Assembly: GCF_033439725.1 (NCBI RefSeq)
Contig: NW_026944387.1
Location: forward strand, 2,852,001-2,916,000
Reading direction: 5' to 3'
Origin: Neurospora tetraspora
Taxonomy: Eukaryota; Ascomycota; Sordariomycetes; Sordariales; Sordariaceae
DNA length: 64,000 nt
Positions 38,979 to 50,969 of this stretch are shown here, piece by piece (the stretch's first letter is position 1; every line of letters starts with the position of its first letter). Made by a program: the position numbers and the translations under genes. The notes below the pieces were generated by a model. The model was not told where the DNA came from, did no database searches, and was given only the letters and a program-made list of their open reading frames with translations.

Positions 38979-40119
38979 TTAGTAAAGGGTGTAACCACCG
39001 TCAATGATGACGTTGGAGCCGGTCATGAAGCTGGAAGCGTCAGAGGCAAGGAAGACGCAGAGACCGTTGAGATCGTCAACGGCACCCAGACGCTCCTGGG
39101 GAGTGAGCGACTTCCAGATCTTCTTCTGGGCGTCGAGGGCAGGGACCTTGTTCAGAGCGGTATCCATGTAACCGGGGGAAATGCAGTTAACACGAATGTT
39201 GTACTTGGCCCACTCGGCAGCGAGAGACTTGCCGAGCTGGATGACACCAGCCTTGGAGGCGTTGTAGCAGGACTGTTCCTGGGGGTAGTTGACGATGGTG
39301 CCGGACATCGAGGCAACGAGGATGATGGAGCCGGGCTTGCCAGCGGCCATCATGGCGCGGCCAACGGCCTGGGACATCAGGAAAGAGCCGTTGAGGTTGA
39401 TATCGATGAGACGACGGAACATAGCAGCATCGTACTTCTCGGCAGGAATGTTCGAGTCGGCGATACCGGCCGAGTTAACCAGGACGTCGGGAGCGCCATA
39501 GAGGTCAACAACGTTCTGAACGGCAGCGTTGATGGCGCTGCCATCACGAACATCCACCTTGAAGAAGGAGACGGGAAGGCCAGTCTTCTGGTGAAGCTCA
39601 GCAGCAGACTCGTCGCCGAGTTCCTGGTTGGCATCAAAGATAGCAATGGCCTTGGCGCCAGCCTCAGCGCAAGCGCGAGCCATGTAGTTACCGAGACCAC
39701 GGGCACCACTAGGAAATTGTTAGCAATTGATCTTAGGATTGTGATCTGAAGAAAAAGGTAGCTTACCCAGTGATGATGATGACCTTGCCCATGACGCTCA
39801 TCTTCTGAAGAGTGCGAGGCATCTGACGGTAGACCTTGTCCTCCAAGGGCTGCACGTGCTCATCGGGCTCGCTCTCCTCAACCTGCTGGCGAGGCTTTAC
39901 AGGAATGCTGAAGTGATCGCCAGCGTTGGCGGAGGCGGCGCCAGAGTAGATAGAGACCGGGACCTCCGTCTCCTTGACGACCTCAGACTTGAGGTTGCGA
40001 ATGGAAACCGAGAAGGCGGCGCGCTGGGCGACCGAGGCCTTCTGGGCAAAAAGAGCCGAAGGGCGGGAGAAGGAGGTAAGGCGCGAGGCCATGCGGACGG
40101 AGCGAGTAGCGGCGGCCAT
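38979..40119 (-). CDS. Short-chain polyol dehydrogenase with N-terminal leader (D-arabinitol/sorbose type)
   Basis: Classical NAD(P)-dependent short-chain dehydrogenase. Two exons (40119-39767 and 39708-38979; intron 39709-39766, GTAAGC...TAG) give 360 aa. Splicing restores the cofactor motif TGGARGLG at residues 117-124. The catalytic set is Ser253, Tyr266 and Lys270 (YNASK), with NSAG at 196-199. ASMSGTIVN and AEWAKYNIRVNCISPGYM closely resemble fungal D-arabinitol 2-dehydrogenase and sorbose/xylulose reductases. The substrate cannot be fixed from sequence. The first ~110 residues precede the catalytic fold. They begin with an Arg/Ser/Ala-rich stretch free of acidic residues to about residue 45, typical of mitochondrial import signals, whereas the best-known relatives are cytosolic. 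GTAAGC/TAG splicing and an intact frame argue for a working gene. Confidence 0.88.
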
Positions 40120-43065
40120 TTTGATACTTTGTTTTGGTGAAATTAGGTTGAAGGTTGGATAGTTGCAAGATGGAGATTTCGTTGCAAGAAGGTGGCCCTT
40201 TTGTAGGAAGGTGCGTGCTTCGTGCTTGGACGTGTAGGTGGCGGAGTTTTTCAGGGAACAAACAACAACGGGATGAAGGTTTGGGTATTAAAGTGAATGA
40301 CCAGTGGGTGAAGGGGGTCGTTTCAAGGTACAGCAAAGGTACCAGGGCTCCTCAATAGCGACAACAAAACTGCTTGATCAAGAAGCAAGAGGAGGGAGCA
40401 GAGAGGAGGGAGCTTGGGGTCTTTTAAACAAAACGCCGTCTGGAGGGCGGAGATGGATGGATAGGAGTTGTGACGGATACGTGAAGCCAAAACACTAGGA
40501 AAACCGGAGATGGGATGAGGCAAAGTCCAGGCGGGTCTCTATGCCAGGTGGTGGCCAAGCATGGATGGGTAATTCTGGTGAATATTGGGTAACGGATGGG
40601 TAACGGATGGGGAAGCCTGCGAGGGTTTGACAAGTGATGATGGACGAACAGGGCCAGGGGAGCCAAGCAATCCGAGAAGCGGGCGAGGGGGGCGGAGGCG
40701 AGTCGAGATCTTCTCGTGCTAGTTTTTGCTGGCGCTTTGGGTTGCAGTGCTGCACTTGTCTGATCTGGAGTGGTTCTCTGTCGATCGTCAGCGCGCCCAC
40801 CTCCAGTCACACTCGGAGATGCTGTGGTTCTGTGTGGCAGCACTGCTGCTGAGCTCTTCCACTAGTTTGAACCCTTTGCGAACCTCCGAAGCTAAACGTC
40901 GGTCTGGATCCTTCTCCAATTGCTGTGTGCAACGCAACCAAGAATTTCTGTTTTTCGGACCTGAATGGAGATGGTTGCGGTTGCGAGAACGGCTGTCAAA
41001 TGGGTCCGGGATCGACAGCGAACTGAATTATGCCGCAGCAGTGACCCCCCCTCAGACCCCCAAGGAAAGTACGTAAAATCACATAGACAAAAGAAAATGA
41101 CAACAACTTTCTTGCCGCCATTGGGAAGGAGAAACCGTCAAAGAAGAGGAAGTTACTAAGCTAGCACTCTCCGTCCCTGCAGTTTTTGCACTTCAGTTCC
41201 ATCCAGATTGCCCTTCTTCGAACCAGGGTGTAGATACCTCTAGCCCGGTAGGTACTGGACACTGTACATGATATTGGTCGACTGACGGGAGCACTGCTCG
41301 AATTTGCAGCCCCTATCACTTTCACCCCGGTAGTCGATGGGCTTGACGCAAGAATGAATCAACATCATGATGGGAGTCAAATGTGAAAGAACGGTAGTCG
41401 GTGGCCGTGGATATCCCAGTCCACTTCTCCCCCGCGTCTAGCCTTAGTCGGCTTCTCCCCCGCGTCTACCTAGCCTTGCTAGCCCAGCGATACCGCTACC
41501 ACTCCAAACATCACCACCATCACCACTGTCTGTTTTGCGGAGTAAGACACACAACAGATACCTCTAGGTAGTAAGATGGTAGTTTCGACGAATGGAAACG
41601 GCAGGCAGCCACAAAAACATAACACACACCTGATTAGTGCCGGGTCGGATCGAATTGCTCCAGAGACTGACTATCTCTGGGTTGATGTCTCTACTTTGCC
41701 ATACTGTAGCTCGAGTATAGGTATCCCTGAAGGAGTTCCCGAGATACCAAAACACGGGATGACAGCTTGCTGGCTAGCGGTGAGACTGCTCACAGGCAAA
41801 GCTCGACGGAAGCTGGTTGAAGCCTTCTGGGATCGGGGGGATCCGAAGATTAGGATCGTACGCAACAGGTCACAAGACCATCAAGGTTTTTTTTAAACCG
41901 AAGAATGCCTGAGTGTGCAGCGTGCCTGGGAGCCTGAGACCCTCTCCCAATGGCGCGCTGATTGTGGTGCCGTGGGTGTGCCGTGGGTGCGCCATCTCGT
42001 TGGGATTTTTTGCTTCTTGGAGAGTTGGAGTTCTCAATTTGGTCTTGGCGAGGGGACGACCGGGAGTGAGCCGGAGGAAGTCAAAGAGTGGGGGAGGGGC
42101 GGGGGGTACGAAACTGTGGGGTTGGACAGGACCGTCGTGCAAGGCTGGCACTAGCATTTTGGGCCCCAATCCATGCCCATGGATCTTTAAACTCTGAGGA
42201 GTACGTCTGAGCACGTCTAACCCATCACCTCATTCATCTTCCTTCTAACCGACGGGTCTGCCCTCATCAATGGGAACATGGATGTCTGACTGGGCTGATT
42301 GTTCGCGAATACCGACGGGTTTACGCCCCAGAATAAACCGAGCGATGGCCTCACTTCCTCCACGGTGGTCCCGTGATCTAACCTGAAACGGTAACACTCG
42401 TGAGATCCCGATTCTCATTCACTCCGCTGTGGCCCTTGGTCCCCTGAGAAGTGGAAATGGGATATTTTACCGCCTTTCACTAGACAAATCCCAATGCCGG
42501 CTTCCCGGTCGGGGTAACTTGGTCTTGATGTCTTGTGGGTGATTTGTTCGAGATAGCGTTGTTCCTGATACTGTTGTCCATGACAACATAGCAGGCCGTT
42601 AGTTACCACTCGCGGCTTCTGCATTCGATGATAAAACCAATGACGGAAAGCCGCTAAAGTATTGACTTTTCGGTGCAACGTTAGCTTCTACCGTCCAGAA
42701 ACCCGACGACTGCGAGCCCCATACCGTCCTCCATGATTTCCTAGCTCCGAATCTGTTGAGTATACGGGCGCGGGGTTAGCGGAGGATTTTAGGGTGTTCA
42801 GCTTCAGGGGGTTGGTCGACCTCCACCTCAAGTGGAATCTAGAAGCCCCGGCGTTCCCTGTTAGGGTTGCAGTGCGGGGAAGGTGCCGTTGGCGTTTAGT
42901 GCCAATCGTTTGTACTTCTGGCAAGTACGTACCTAAGTACAGGGGGTGTAGAAAAAGGAACCATCTAGCAGTCAGAGTGGGGGTGCACTTTCCATGACAT
43001 CGGAATTCCACCACCAAGTGGCGCCTGCTGTGCTCGCTCCAGTTTTGCATCTACTGTGGTCATAC
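40120..43065. other. Intergenic region left of the first DNA transposon
   Basis: About 2.9 kb of normal-composition DNA. The first few hundred bases are the promoter and leader of the minus-strand dehydrogenase. Short tandem repeats are visible: GGGTAACGGAT twice near 40590, and a CTTCTCCCCCGCGTCTA unit twice at about 41424-41470. No open frame here carries a recognisable domain or convincing splice structure. Confidence 0.5.
41424..41470 (+). repeat. Short tandem duplication
   Basis: The unit CTTCTCCCCCGCGTCTA occurs twice, separated by GCCTTAGTCGG, and the AGCCTT that follows the first copy recurs after the second. It is likely a replication-slippage product in non-coding DNA. Confidence 0.7.
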
Positions 43066-43067
43066 TA

Positions 43068-43166
43068 CTCGTCTGGGCTCGAAACGCCACAGACTATTAG
43101 CCGAAACTAATAGTTTGGTAGGGCAATTAGCAAAACCAGGGCAATTAGCAATAAAGTTTTGGTATA
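43068..43166 (+). repeat. Left terminal inverted repeat, transposon 1
   Basis: Reverse complement of the right end at 46170-46268. It retains nearly normal composition, unlike the interior. Confidence 0.88.
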
Positions 43167-43559
43167 TTGGCCACCTATAAAATTACTAGTAAACGAAGGT
43201 AGCTCGGTTTAATTAAATATTGCTAAATATATTAAAGTTATTTATATTTAGATTCCTAATTATATAATACGTATATTTAAAATATAAATGCGCTAGATTG
43301 TTCGTCGTTTGATTTTATATTCAGTTATTATTTTATTTTTTTTGTAGTTTTTATTTTAATAGTACAAATTAAATTGTAGTATAACTTTGACGTTTTTGAA
43401 TATTCTAGTATGTGTATGTGATGTCTATATTCGTAATCGATTATTAAATATTATATGTATATATGCTAGCCTAATTTAGCTCAATCGCGACGCGCTTTCT
43501 GAAATCTATCCTCCTTTATACTATTAATTATATTATATACTTCTAATTAAATTACTATA

Positions 43560-45700
43560 TTTTTTAACAATCGAATTTACAATACCTTTTAAAAAGACGA
43601 GATATAAACTTTATAAAGAGGGTATTCCTAAAGACGTTATTAATATAATAATTAATATTGCCGCTGTTATTTTCTTTCGCGGTAGATTTAAAAGTATTAG
43701 GGTAGCTTCGACTATATTTAATACGCTATATTTTGTATTATAGGGTTGTATAAACAGCGTATAATTAAAGTTATAGAATAGTAATCATAATAAGAAATTA
43801 ATAGAGGAGGAGGATTTAGTTATATTATTATAGGTAAATATACGTATTATTAATAATTAGTTAACCCTTTTTATATTTAATTAGTATTAATTATATTTAA
43901 ATTAATTTTATATAGGGATAGAGGTAATAAATTAAGAATTCTAAATAGTAATATAATAAATTTAATATATAAATAATAAATTAGACAATATTAATAGATA
44001 ATAGGTTTAAGAATATATGGTTCGTAATAACGATTTTAAGATTATACGTATTAAATCCCTCGTTTAGGTTCGAAAAGTAATATAATTACGAAGTTCTATA
44101 GAAGACGTATTTGATTAATATTGTGAAGTTATCGAAGATAATAATATTATTATAAATAATTAATAGAATGGGAATGAATTTAGTAATTAAGTCGGCTATT
44201 TTATTAAGAATTATATAGTTTGGACGTATATTAAAATACCTTCGATTTAAATATCTAACTTAAATATTAAAGAGTTAATAATAGTTATTAAATTTATATT
44301 AATAGCGGGACGGGTTATTCTAATATTTATTATTTTATTAAGTATTTAAATTAGCGAAAACTATTTTAATAATTACCTTTACGACGATATTATTTTTACT
44401 ACCTTATTAAAATGGTATATTAATAATTAATTTACTTTATATTAGTTTGATTATTAAAAGTAATATACTAAATTATTTGGTAATAAGGAGAAGCGGTTAT
44501 TAGTATTAGGTAATTATAATAGTTATTATATTATCGAATTTTACGAGCGTTATTATAAGAATAATATTATTCTTTTCTTCTTCCCCCCTTATTTAACTTA
44601 TTTTTTATAGTTATTCGATATTAGTATTTTTTAATTCTATAAGTATTATTATTAGAAGGATATATTTAAGCGAGTTATATATAGCGTTATTAAATATATT
44701 AAGTTTACTTTCTTTGATAGTTTAAATAATATATATAATATAGTATTTAAATGAAATAATATTAAATTTATTTGGAAGGAGGTTGGTTTTTACCGTATTA
44801 ACTTAGAAATTGTATTATTAAAGTTGGCTAATCCTTTTATATTAGTAATTAATCTAGAGGTTATATTAAAGAAAAGATGGTACGTTTCTCTTGATAAAGA
44901 TTATAATAAAGAAATATTTAACTGGAGGGAATATAAATCTATTAAAAAGAATTGTTTTTTTTATATAATAAAGAAGTAAAAAATATTCTCTATTATAAAA
45001 AATACTATAATATATAATATAATAGTCCTGTTATACAAAAATTATAGCCTTTTAATACCGCTTAAGAAGCTAGTTAGTAAAGAAGATTAATTTAACGTTA
45101 TTACATTTCCTTTAGCGCTACTAATTATTAAAGGATATTCTATATATATTAACGAAGGTATTTAACGTTCTAAAATCAATTAAATACTTATTAATCCAAT
45201 AATTAAATATGTTATAATAAAGCGGGACAAGATATAATCTAGCTTTTTATTAATAGTAATTTCTAGTATAGAAGTTAATAGAAAAATGAGGAAAAGGGAG
45301 GTTAAAGAAATTATTAAAAAGGAAATTCGTATTAATAAATTATTAATAAAGGTTAGGCTAATTATTATTCGTAATATTTATTTACAATTTATAATAGATA
45401 ATATCGGTCGTATTCCTATAGAAAAGAAAGAGTAAGAGAGGATTAGAAAAAGAATTTTAGGTATTAAAAAGGTTACTCTATACAAGTAGATTACTAATTT
45501 TAAAAGAAACTATAAGGAATAAGTAAAAATTATTAGAATACATTTAAAGATAGAAGGTAAAAAACGAATTAAATAAAGTAAAGCTATAAAATTACTATTA
45601 GAACGGTTAAAGGATAAGAATTACTTTATTACCCAATATTAAAAAGTTAGAAAAACACATTAGAATTAATTTAACAATAAAAAGAATAAAATACTTATAA
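43560..45700 (+). pseudogene. Fot1/pogo transposase of transposon 1, RIP-destroyed
   Basis: Near 43.68-43.76 kb the plus strand reads FKSIRVASTIFNTLY, the helix-turn-helix (psq/CENP-B type) that opens these transposases (KSIRAAAxxFNVPxxTL in the family). At about 44.49-44.65 kb it reads LVLGNYNSYYIIEFYE then FFFPPYLTYFL and LFDISIF. This is the DDE core LDGHxSHHTxEF...PPHxxHxLQPLDVxxF with the catalytic Asp turned to Asn. Stops occur throughout. The boundaries are approximate, and the 3' part after about 44.9 kb is a Lys/Glu-rich tail. Confidence 0.75.
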
Positions 45701-46169
45701 TACTAGGAAAATTAATTAACCGTACAATTAATAATATAAGGCTACTTTATAATTAGCTACCCAATGGTAATTTATTACCTCTATAGATTTATAATATAGA
45801 AAGAAAGGTGTTAGTAAAGTAAGTATTTATTGCGTTTTTTATTAGTATTAATCCTAACGCTAATTAAGTTATTTAGTTTGAAGACGACGATAACGAAGTT
45901 ATTCTCGTTAATAAAGCTAATAACAATGAAGATAAATAGGACGATAAGGAGTTTGAGAGATAGGGAGACAATGAGGATTAAGATAATAAAGAAGATTACG
46001 AATAAATACTATATAGTAATATAGTAATAATATAAATAAAATACTATAAAGAAATGTAGTAACGATATAGATATAGCCAAATTTAAAAATGTAAGTATCT
46101 TAACTTATTTACAAATATACAACAAACTTGTAGTACCTCTATTTGTTAGCATTTTAGGTAGTAGGCTAT

Positions 46170-46268
46170 ATACCCCAAGTTTTATCACTAATTGCCCTAG
46201 TTTTGCTAATTGCCTTACCAGACTATTAGTTTCAGCTAATAGTCTGTAGCGTTTCGAGCCCAGACGAG
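46170..46268 (-). repeat. Right terminal inverted repeat, transposon 1
   Basis: Ends GCTCGAAACGC...CCCAGACGAG relationship to the left repeat, followed by TA. Differences from the left copy are C/T and G/A changes. Confidence 0.88.
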
Positions 46269-46270
46269 TA

Positions 46271-46549
46271 TCAGGCTCATATCTTCCTCTGCCCAAAGCG
46301 CCCATTGCTACCACAACCAACAAAAGCTAACTCAGATGGAATTAGATATCTGGAATGCCTCTTTTTGCAGGATTATACATCCCCAGGTTGATATCCCTTT
46401 GCCTGCGACAGGGAGACCGGGGCTCACTGCTATCACAAGCCATCGTTGGAATTTGCATAAACCCGGCCACGTATAACAACGACAGTGCCTTCCGATGGAG
46501 TCGCAAATTGTTCCTGCCAGCAGCGCAAGATGTACCTTCCACGCACAAC
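46271..46549. other. Normal-composition spacer between two transposons
   Basis: A 279-bp island of ordinary composition, not RIPed, separating the right end of transposon 1 from the left end of transposon 2. It is presumably original chromosomal sequence. No gene or motif recognised. Confidence 0.7.
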
Positions 46550-46551
46550 TA

Positions 46552-46690
46552 CTCGTCGGTTAGGTGCACGCATTAGCCACCCTCTAGGGGCCAGCCATAT
46601 GGGGCCTCCCTTTGGGGGCCCGCTTACAACCAGCCAACTGACTCTTATCGTCCCTTTAAGAGTCGGATTTTTTATATATAACGTACAAAG
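46552..46690 (+). repeat. Left terminal inverted repeat, transposon 2
   Basis: Pairs with 50235-50348. Only the outer part retains normal composition. It includes a GC-rich insertion (GGGGCCAGCCATATGGGGCC) missing from the right end. Confidence 0.8.
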
Positions 46691-46818
46691 TCTATAATAG
46701 TATAAAAACTATACTCAACTAGAACATTACCAATCTTTATTATATTATACTATAAATAACTTCATTCTACTCCTCTCATTGTACTCTATTTTATATATAT
46801 ATATTTTATTATACCTAT

Positions 46819-47387
46819 TGTTAACGTGTGGCTAGTACTGTGCCTTGTAACTGCCTTGTACTACCTTGTAGTATAGAAGGCTAGTTGAACTATTCCTTCT
46901 ACGGAATCAGTTGACTCAGTCCCCACAGAATGTACTAGAATACAAGAGGTTTTGCCACTGTATTCTAGAGTCTTATAACTTAGCTAGCATTTCTTCCAGA
47001 CTGATTTGTCATCACAGGATTCAACAGAAGCTTCTAGATGCTTAGTGTCCATGTATATAGAGACCTCTCCTCTCCTTCAGTTCGTCACTCCTTAAGCAAG
47101 CAAGCAAGCACAAGTCAAGCAATACAATATAGTCTTTTCTCACAGTGCAGAGTCCACTGTAATCTTCTGTCTTGAGAGCAGAGTCCTCTCTAAGACCTCT
47201 TTTACAACATCCTTTTATTGTACTTGCAACTACGCTGCTTCCTTCAGCATTGCTGTCGTACTTCCTACCGCTTCCGCTCCGCTCTGCTACAAGTGCATAG
47301 TTCACTGTAGCAACCTTGTACTGGTGCTATTATTATAGGCCAGTCAGGGCACCGCAGCAAACACCTATATTTAACCCCAACGTTACA
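46819..47387. other. Non-RIPed block inside transposon 2, possible solo LTR
   Basis: About 570 bp of normal composition between AT-rich stretches. It opens TGTTAACGTG and closes CAACGTTACA, so the ends are imperfect inverted repeats with TG...CA, as in LTRs. I found no matching target duplication (CCTAT left, TCTCG right), so a solo LTR is only one option. It could also be the native 5' region of this transposon that escaped mutation. No ORF of note. Confidence 0.35.
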
Positions 47388-47441
47388 TCTCGTATAGAGA
47401 AGGCCGCCCAGTATTTTATTATAAATTAAACTATAATTATA

Positions 47442-50060
47442 ATGCAATTTACTACCTTATGATCTAAGGCTAATACTAAAATTAGAAATAAAGGGAAGGT
47501 TACGTATAAAAGTATAGGGGAATTATTTAACGTTAATAAAATTATTGTTAAAAAATATATAATATTTATTAAGAAGGGTAAAGTTTTACCGACTGGTATA
47601 AAAACCTATCGACCGCTAGCCCTAATCATAAATAAAATAAAGATCTTAATATTGTAATCTAAATCGCTAATTATAGCTACTTCCTTTTAAATAATACTTC
47701 CTTTATCAAATTAGTAAATTAACTACGTACTTAATGGTTATACCCCCCTTTAATGAATTTCTATAGGAATTAGCCTATCGAATAGCGAAAGAAATACCCT
47801 AAATTCGAATTTAAAGTAGCTAGCTTTAAAAATATAAAAAGAATAAACGTTAAAATTCAATTAAATTCTTTTAAAGATTAGTTTAAAAAAGTAAAGGCTA
47901 TTTATAATAGCTTTAATATTAAGAAAGAGAATATTTAAAATATAAATAAATCTCCCTTTTAAATAAGGGAAATTAAAAGAATTATAAAAGTATAGGACCG
48001 TATTATTTTATTATATCCCCTTATATTATTTTATTATATCCCCTTATATTATTTTATTAAATAACCTTATACTAATTATTATAATAATAAACATTATTTA
48101 TAAAGAATAGAGCCTGTACAAAATATATTATATTTAATCTTAATAAAAAAAAAGTCTAATTATTATTTATATTATATCGGCCGTAGCTAAGAATATCCCT
48201 TCCTTCCTAATATTTAAAATACAAATTATAATAAAATTTTAACTTCGTTATCTATAATTAAATTTAATCTCTTTTAAATTAATTTAATTATAAATATAAA
48301 GTAATATATAAACTAAATATAAAGTAGATCCAAATGTGGTTATTCTAAATATATCGATTAAATATAATAATATATACTAGGTACTACAATAAATTAAATA
48401 CTTTAATAAATACTCTTTTAAACTATCTCTTTTATTTAATAGGATTATAAAGGACTAATTTAATTTATTACTTAATTACCTACCTCCTTTTAAAAGATTA
48501 AAGCCTTCTAAAGGTAGCAATAATATAGTAGTAAACTTCTTAATAAAGCCAAAAGTATATAAAGTATTATTCATAAACGGATTTGAAGCTTATAAAGACC
48601 TATATATTCTATAATATTATAAGGCCTTCGATATTATACTTTATACTCTACCCTTACATATTAACTATATATTTTAACTATTTAATATAAGAGTTTATTA
48701 AATAATTAAGAAGGTATATTAAAAGGCTTTAATAAATAAGATTATTAGCGGGGCTATTAATATTAACCGTACGGTCTTTTTAAATAATTAGAAGAAAATT
48801 AAAGAAGTAAATTTTATTTGAAATAATATTTATAAAGAATAAGAAACGACTAATCTTTAGCTTTTCAAACCTAACGTCCTTCTTAATAAATTTCGTAAGG
48901 CTGTAAAAATATAATAAGAACCTTTATTCCCCAAATGTCTTAAAATTATTATACTACGTAAAATCCTTCGTACCTTCGATTTACCGGCTATATGAAGACG
49001 GATTAAAAAAGCTAACTCATTATTTAAAACGTAAGCTAACAATATAAAGGTTGCCTTAAAGGTTTCTATTAATATATAAAAACTAGTATTTAATTAGTAA
49101 GAGAATTAGAAGCGCTATATTAAAGTAGAAGCTTAAAAATAGAACCCTTATAAATATATTTCTATTAACAATAGCGTTTATATAAAAGAAATACTCGATA
49201 CTAAGGTTATAGTAAAAAGGGTAGTTAATATAAAGGAAGGATTAAAGGAGATATAATAAACCAACCTTATCTTTATTAAAAAGGTCGCTATCAAAGAAAA
49301 TCCTAACTTTAAATAATAATTACTACAAAAATTAAAGACAAAAAAAATTATGCTTAAATTTAATAAAAATAATATTCTTAACGCTAATAGCCTCGTTAGT
49401 ATTACTATAAACTACCTAGAATATAATTTAATATTTAAGTAAAAAGAAGGCTAGGACGAGGCCATTATTAATAACGACCGCCGCAAATTTATAGTTCGTA
49501 TTTAAAGTCCTATTTATTTATATTAGATATTAAAAATAAAAATATAAAAGGCTACCTAACTAATAGAATAAGACCTTAACACTTTCTTAATTATTTTTAA
49601 AAATAACAAAAATAAATTCTATAAAGTTATAAGGAAAGCTACTCTTCCTAACTATAATAAAAACTTTATACCTCTTAAAATGTATAATAAAAAGCAGGCT
49701 AAAAAGATTCGTAGAGGGAGCACCTTATTAATTAAATTTATTCTCAATAATACAAATATAAAAAATATACTTAATAAATTCCCTACTATATTATAATATA
49801 TTTATTTAGCTAAATTAAAATTAAAATTCCCCTTAACGCTATACCTTCCTAAAAAGAAATTTAAAAAAGGGAAAGAAAAGGCTATCAATATAGACTTTAA
49901 CAAAGAGGCTATAACAATTATAAAGATAATTAATAAGAAGCTAGAAGTACCTGTACGCTATACAAAGGTAATAATTATTATAAATAATAATTCTAACGAT
50001 AAGAAGAATTTATAAAGGGAGGAGGAGGAAAAGGAGGAGTTAAATATTCTATTATAAAAG
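47442..50060 (+). pseudogene. Fot1/pogo transposase of transposon 2, RIP-destroyed
   Basis: An ATG at 47442 is followed by KGKVTYKSIGELFNVNK, a plausible start of the N-terminal helix-turn-helix. At about 47.94-47.99 kb NINKSPFQIREIKRIIK (one stop read through) is the mutated first catalytic block NMDExxFxIG. Around 48.55-48.73 kb FINGFEAYKDLYI, then PLHINYIF and LFNIRVY, followed by IIKKVYQKALI, match the second catalytic block and the PPHTSHxLQPLDVxVFxxxKxxY motif. A Lys-rich tail runs to about 50.06 kb. D to N and E to K changes and stops are RIP-type. Confidence 0.7.
48003..48060 (+). repeat. Tandem repeat in transposon 2
   Basis: A unit containing TATTATTTTATTATATCCCC is repeated in tandem about two and a half times. 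It lies within the decayed transposase and is probably slippage after RIP lowered sequence complexity. Confidence 0.6.
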
Positions 50061-50234
50061 TCTAGCGCACGGGCCACAAGGCCTTCACAACACTACAACA
50101 ACACATTACAACATTTTAAAAATAATTTATTTATATTACTAAATACACGTAATTAAGATGAACAATCTAAATCCTTTACTATCTTTTATGCTTGTGTTTT
50201 GGTAGAAAAACAGATTATTAAAGATTCTGGCCAT

Positions 50235-50348
50235 TACAGGCCTTGCACGTTATATATAAAAAATCCGATTCTCAAAGGGACGATAAGAGTCGGTTGGCTA
50301 GCTGTAAGCGAAACCCCCAGAGGGTGGACTCTATACCTAACCGATGAG
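50235..50348 (-). repeat. Right terminal inverted repeat, transposon 2
   Basis: Read on the minus strand from 50348 it matches the left repeat, with mostly transition differences, and is bordered by TA. Confidence 0.8.
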
Positions 50349-50350
50349 TA

Positions 50351-50969
50351 AGCAAGTCAGGTACCGATTGCAATCCGCATTTGGGCGTTACTGTAGATCG
50401 TTTCAAAAGGACATCTGTGTCACAGAATTCCGCAATCCTTCGCCAAACAGAAACTTCAAGTTGCGTCTCGGGTTTCTCACCAGCAGCCCAGCCATCGACA
50501 ACTGTCATACAAGCCCCCGCTTTTCGTTCAGTTTCTATTCCACTATCACTCACTTTCCCATCTCGTCGGCTTGCACAATTGCGGCACAGCTGTCGAGCCT
50601 AAAATGCCTCCATACGCAAGCCAGGCAACGCCACGACTCTTGAGTGCTACGGAATGTCGTCGCTAAGCCTGATGAAACTCAGTATCTCAGATTCCTGTTG
50701 GCTATTGCTGATGTAAAAGTGATCAACTAGCAGCCGCCGGATCAATGCCGGAATACCGAATTAGACGTCACATACTATGTAAGGTCAAAGCTGGTTACCA
50801 CCCTCTCACCCTACCTCTATCTCTGCTCGTGTTCACCCTGGGCTGTCACCTTGAAAACCCCTGGATATCACTACGCCATGTATAGGCACTCCGGGACCGG
50901 TCTCGGACGCAGAACGGAAGAATTTGCTGGTCATGTGCCACAAGCGACGGCATTGACGTCTAGGCGAGC
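50351..50969. other. Intergenic, right flank of transposon 2
   Basis: Normal-composition DNA of about 620 bp with no supported gene. Open frames of about 70-100 codons have no recognisable features. Confidence 0.4.

Larger units (their letters stand above)
43068..46268 (+). mobile_element. Fot1/pogo-like DNA transposon 1, RIPed
   Basis: Terminal inverted repeats of about 100 bp (43068-43166 and 46170-46268) start CTCGTCTGGGCTCGAAACGC on both strands and differ almost only by transitions. TA flanks both ends (43066-43067, 46269-46270), the target duplication of the Tc1/mariner-pogo superfamily. The repeats contain a small palindrome (ACTATTAG...CTAATAGT) and a duplicated GGCAATTAGCA motif. 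The interior is AT-rich, with a decayed plus-strand transposase. At 3201 bp it is longer than classic Fot1 elements of about 2 kb. Confidence 0.88.
46552..50348 (+). mobile_element. Fot1/pogo-like DNA transposon 2, RIPed
   Basis: Inverted ends start CTCGTCGGTTAGGT on the left and CTCATCGGTTAGGT on the right (read inward). They share CCACCCTCT, CGCTTACA and a long block GACTCTTATCGTCCCTTT followed by TCGGATTTTTTATATATAACG. TA flanks both sides (46550-46551, 50349-50350). The left repeat carries about 29 bp that are absent from the right. The interior holds a decayed plus-strand transposase and a non-RIPed block at 46819-47387. It belongs to the same superfamily as transposon 1 but differs beyond the first six bases of the ends. 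Confidence 0.85.

Noticed and set aside
41576-42214. Overlapping ORFs of 80-115 codons on both strands near 42 kb
   Set aside because: No conserved motif, no intron signals that extend them, and no coherent single-strand coding pattern.
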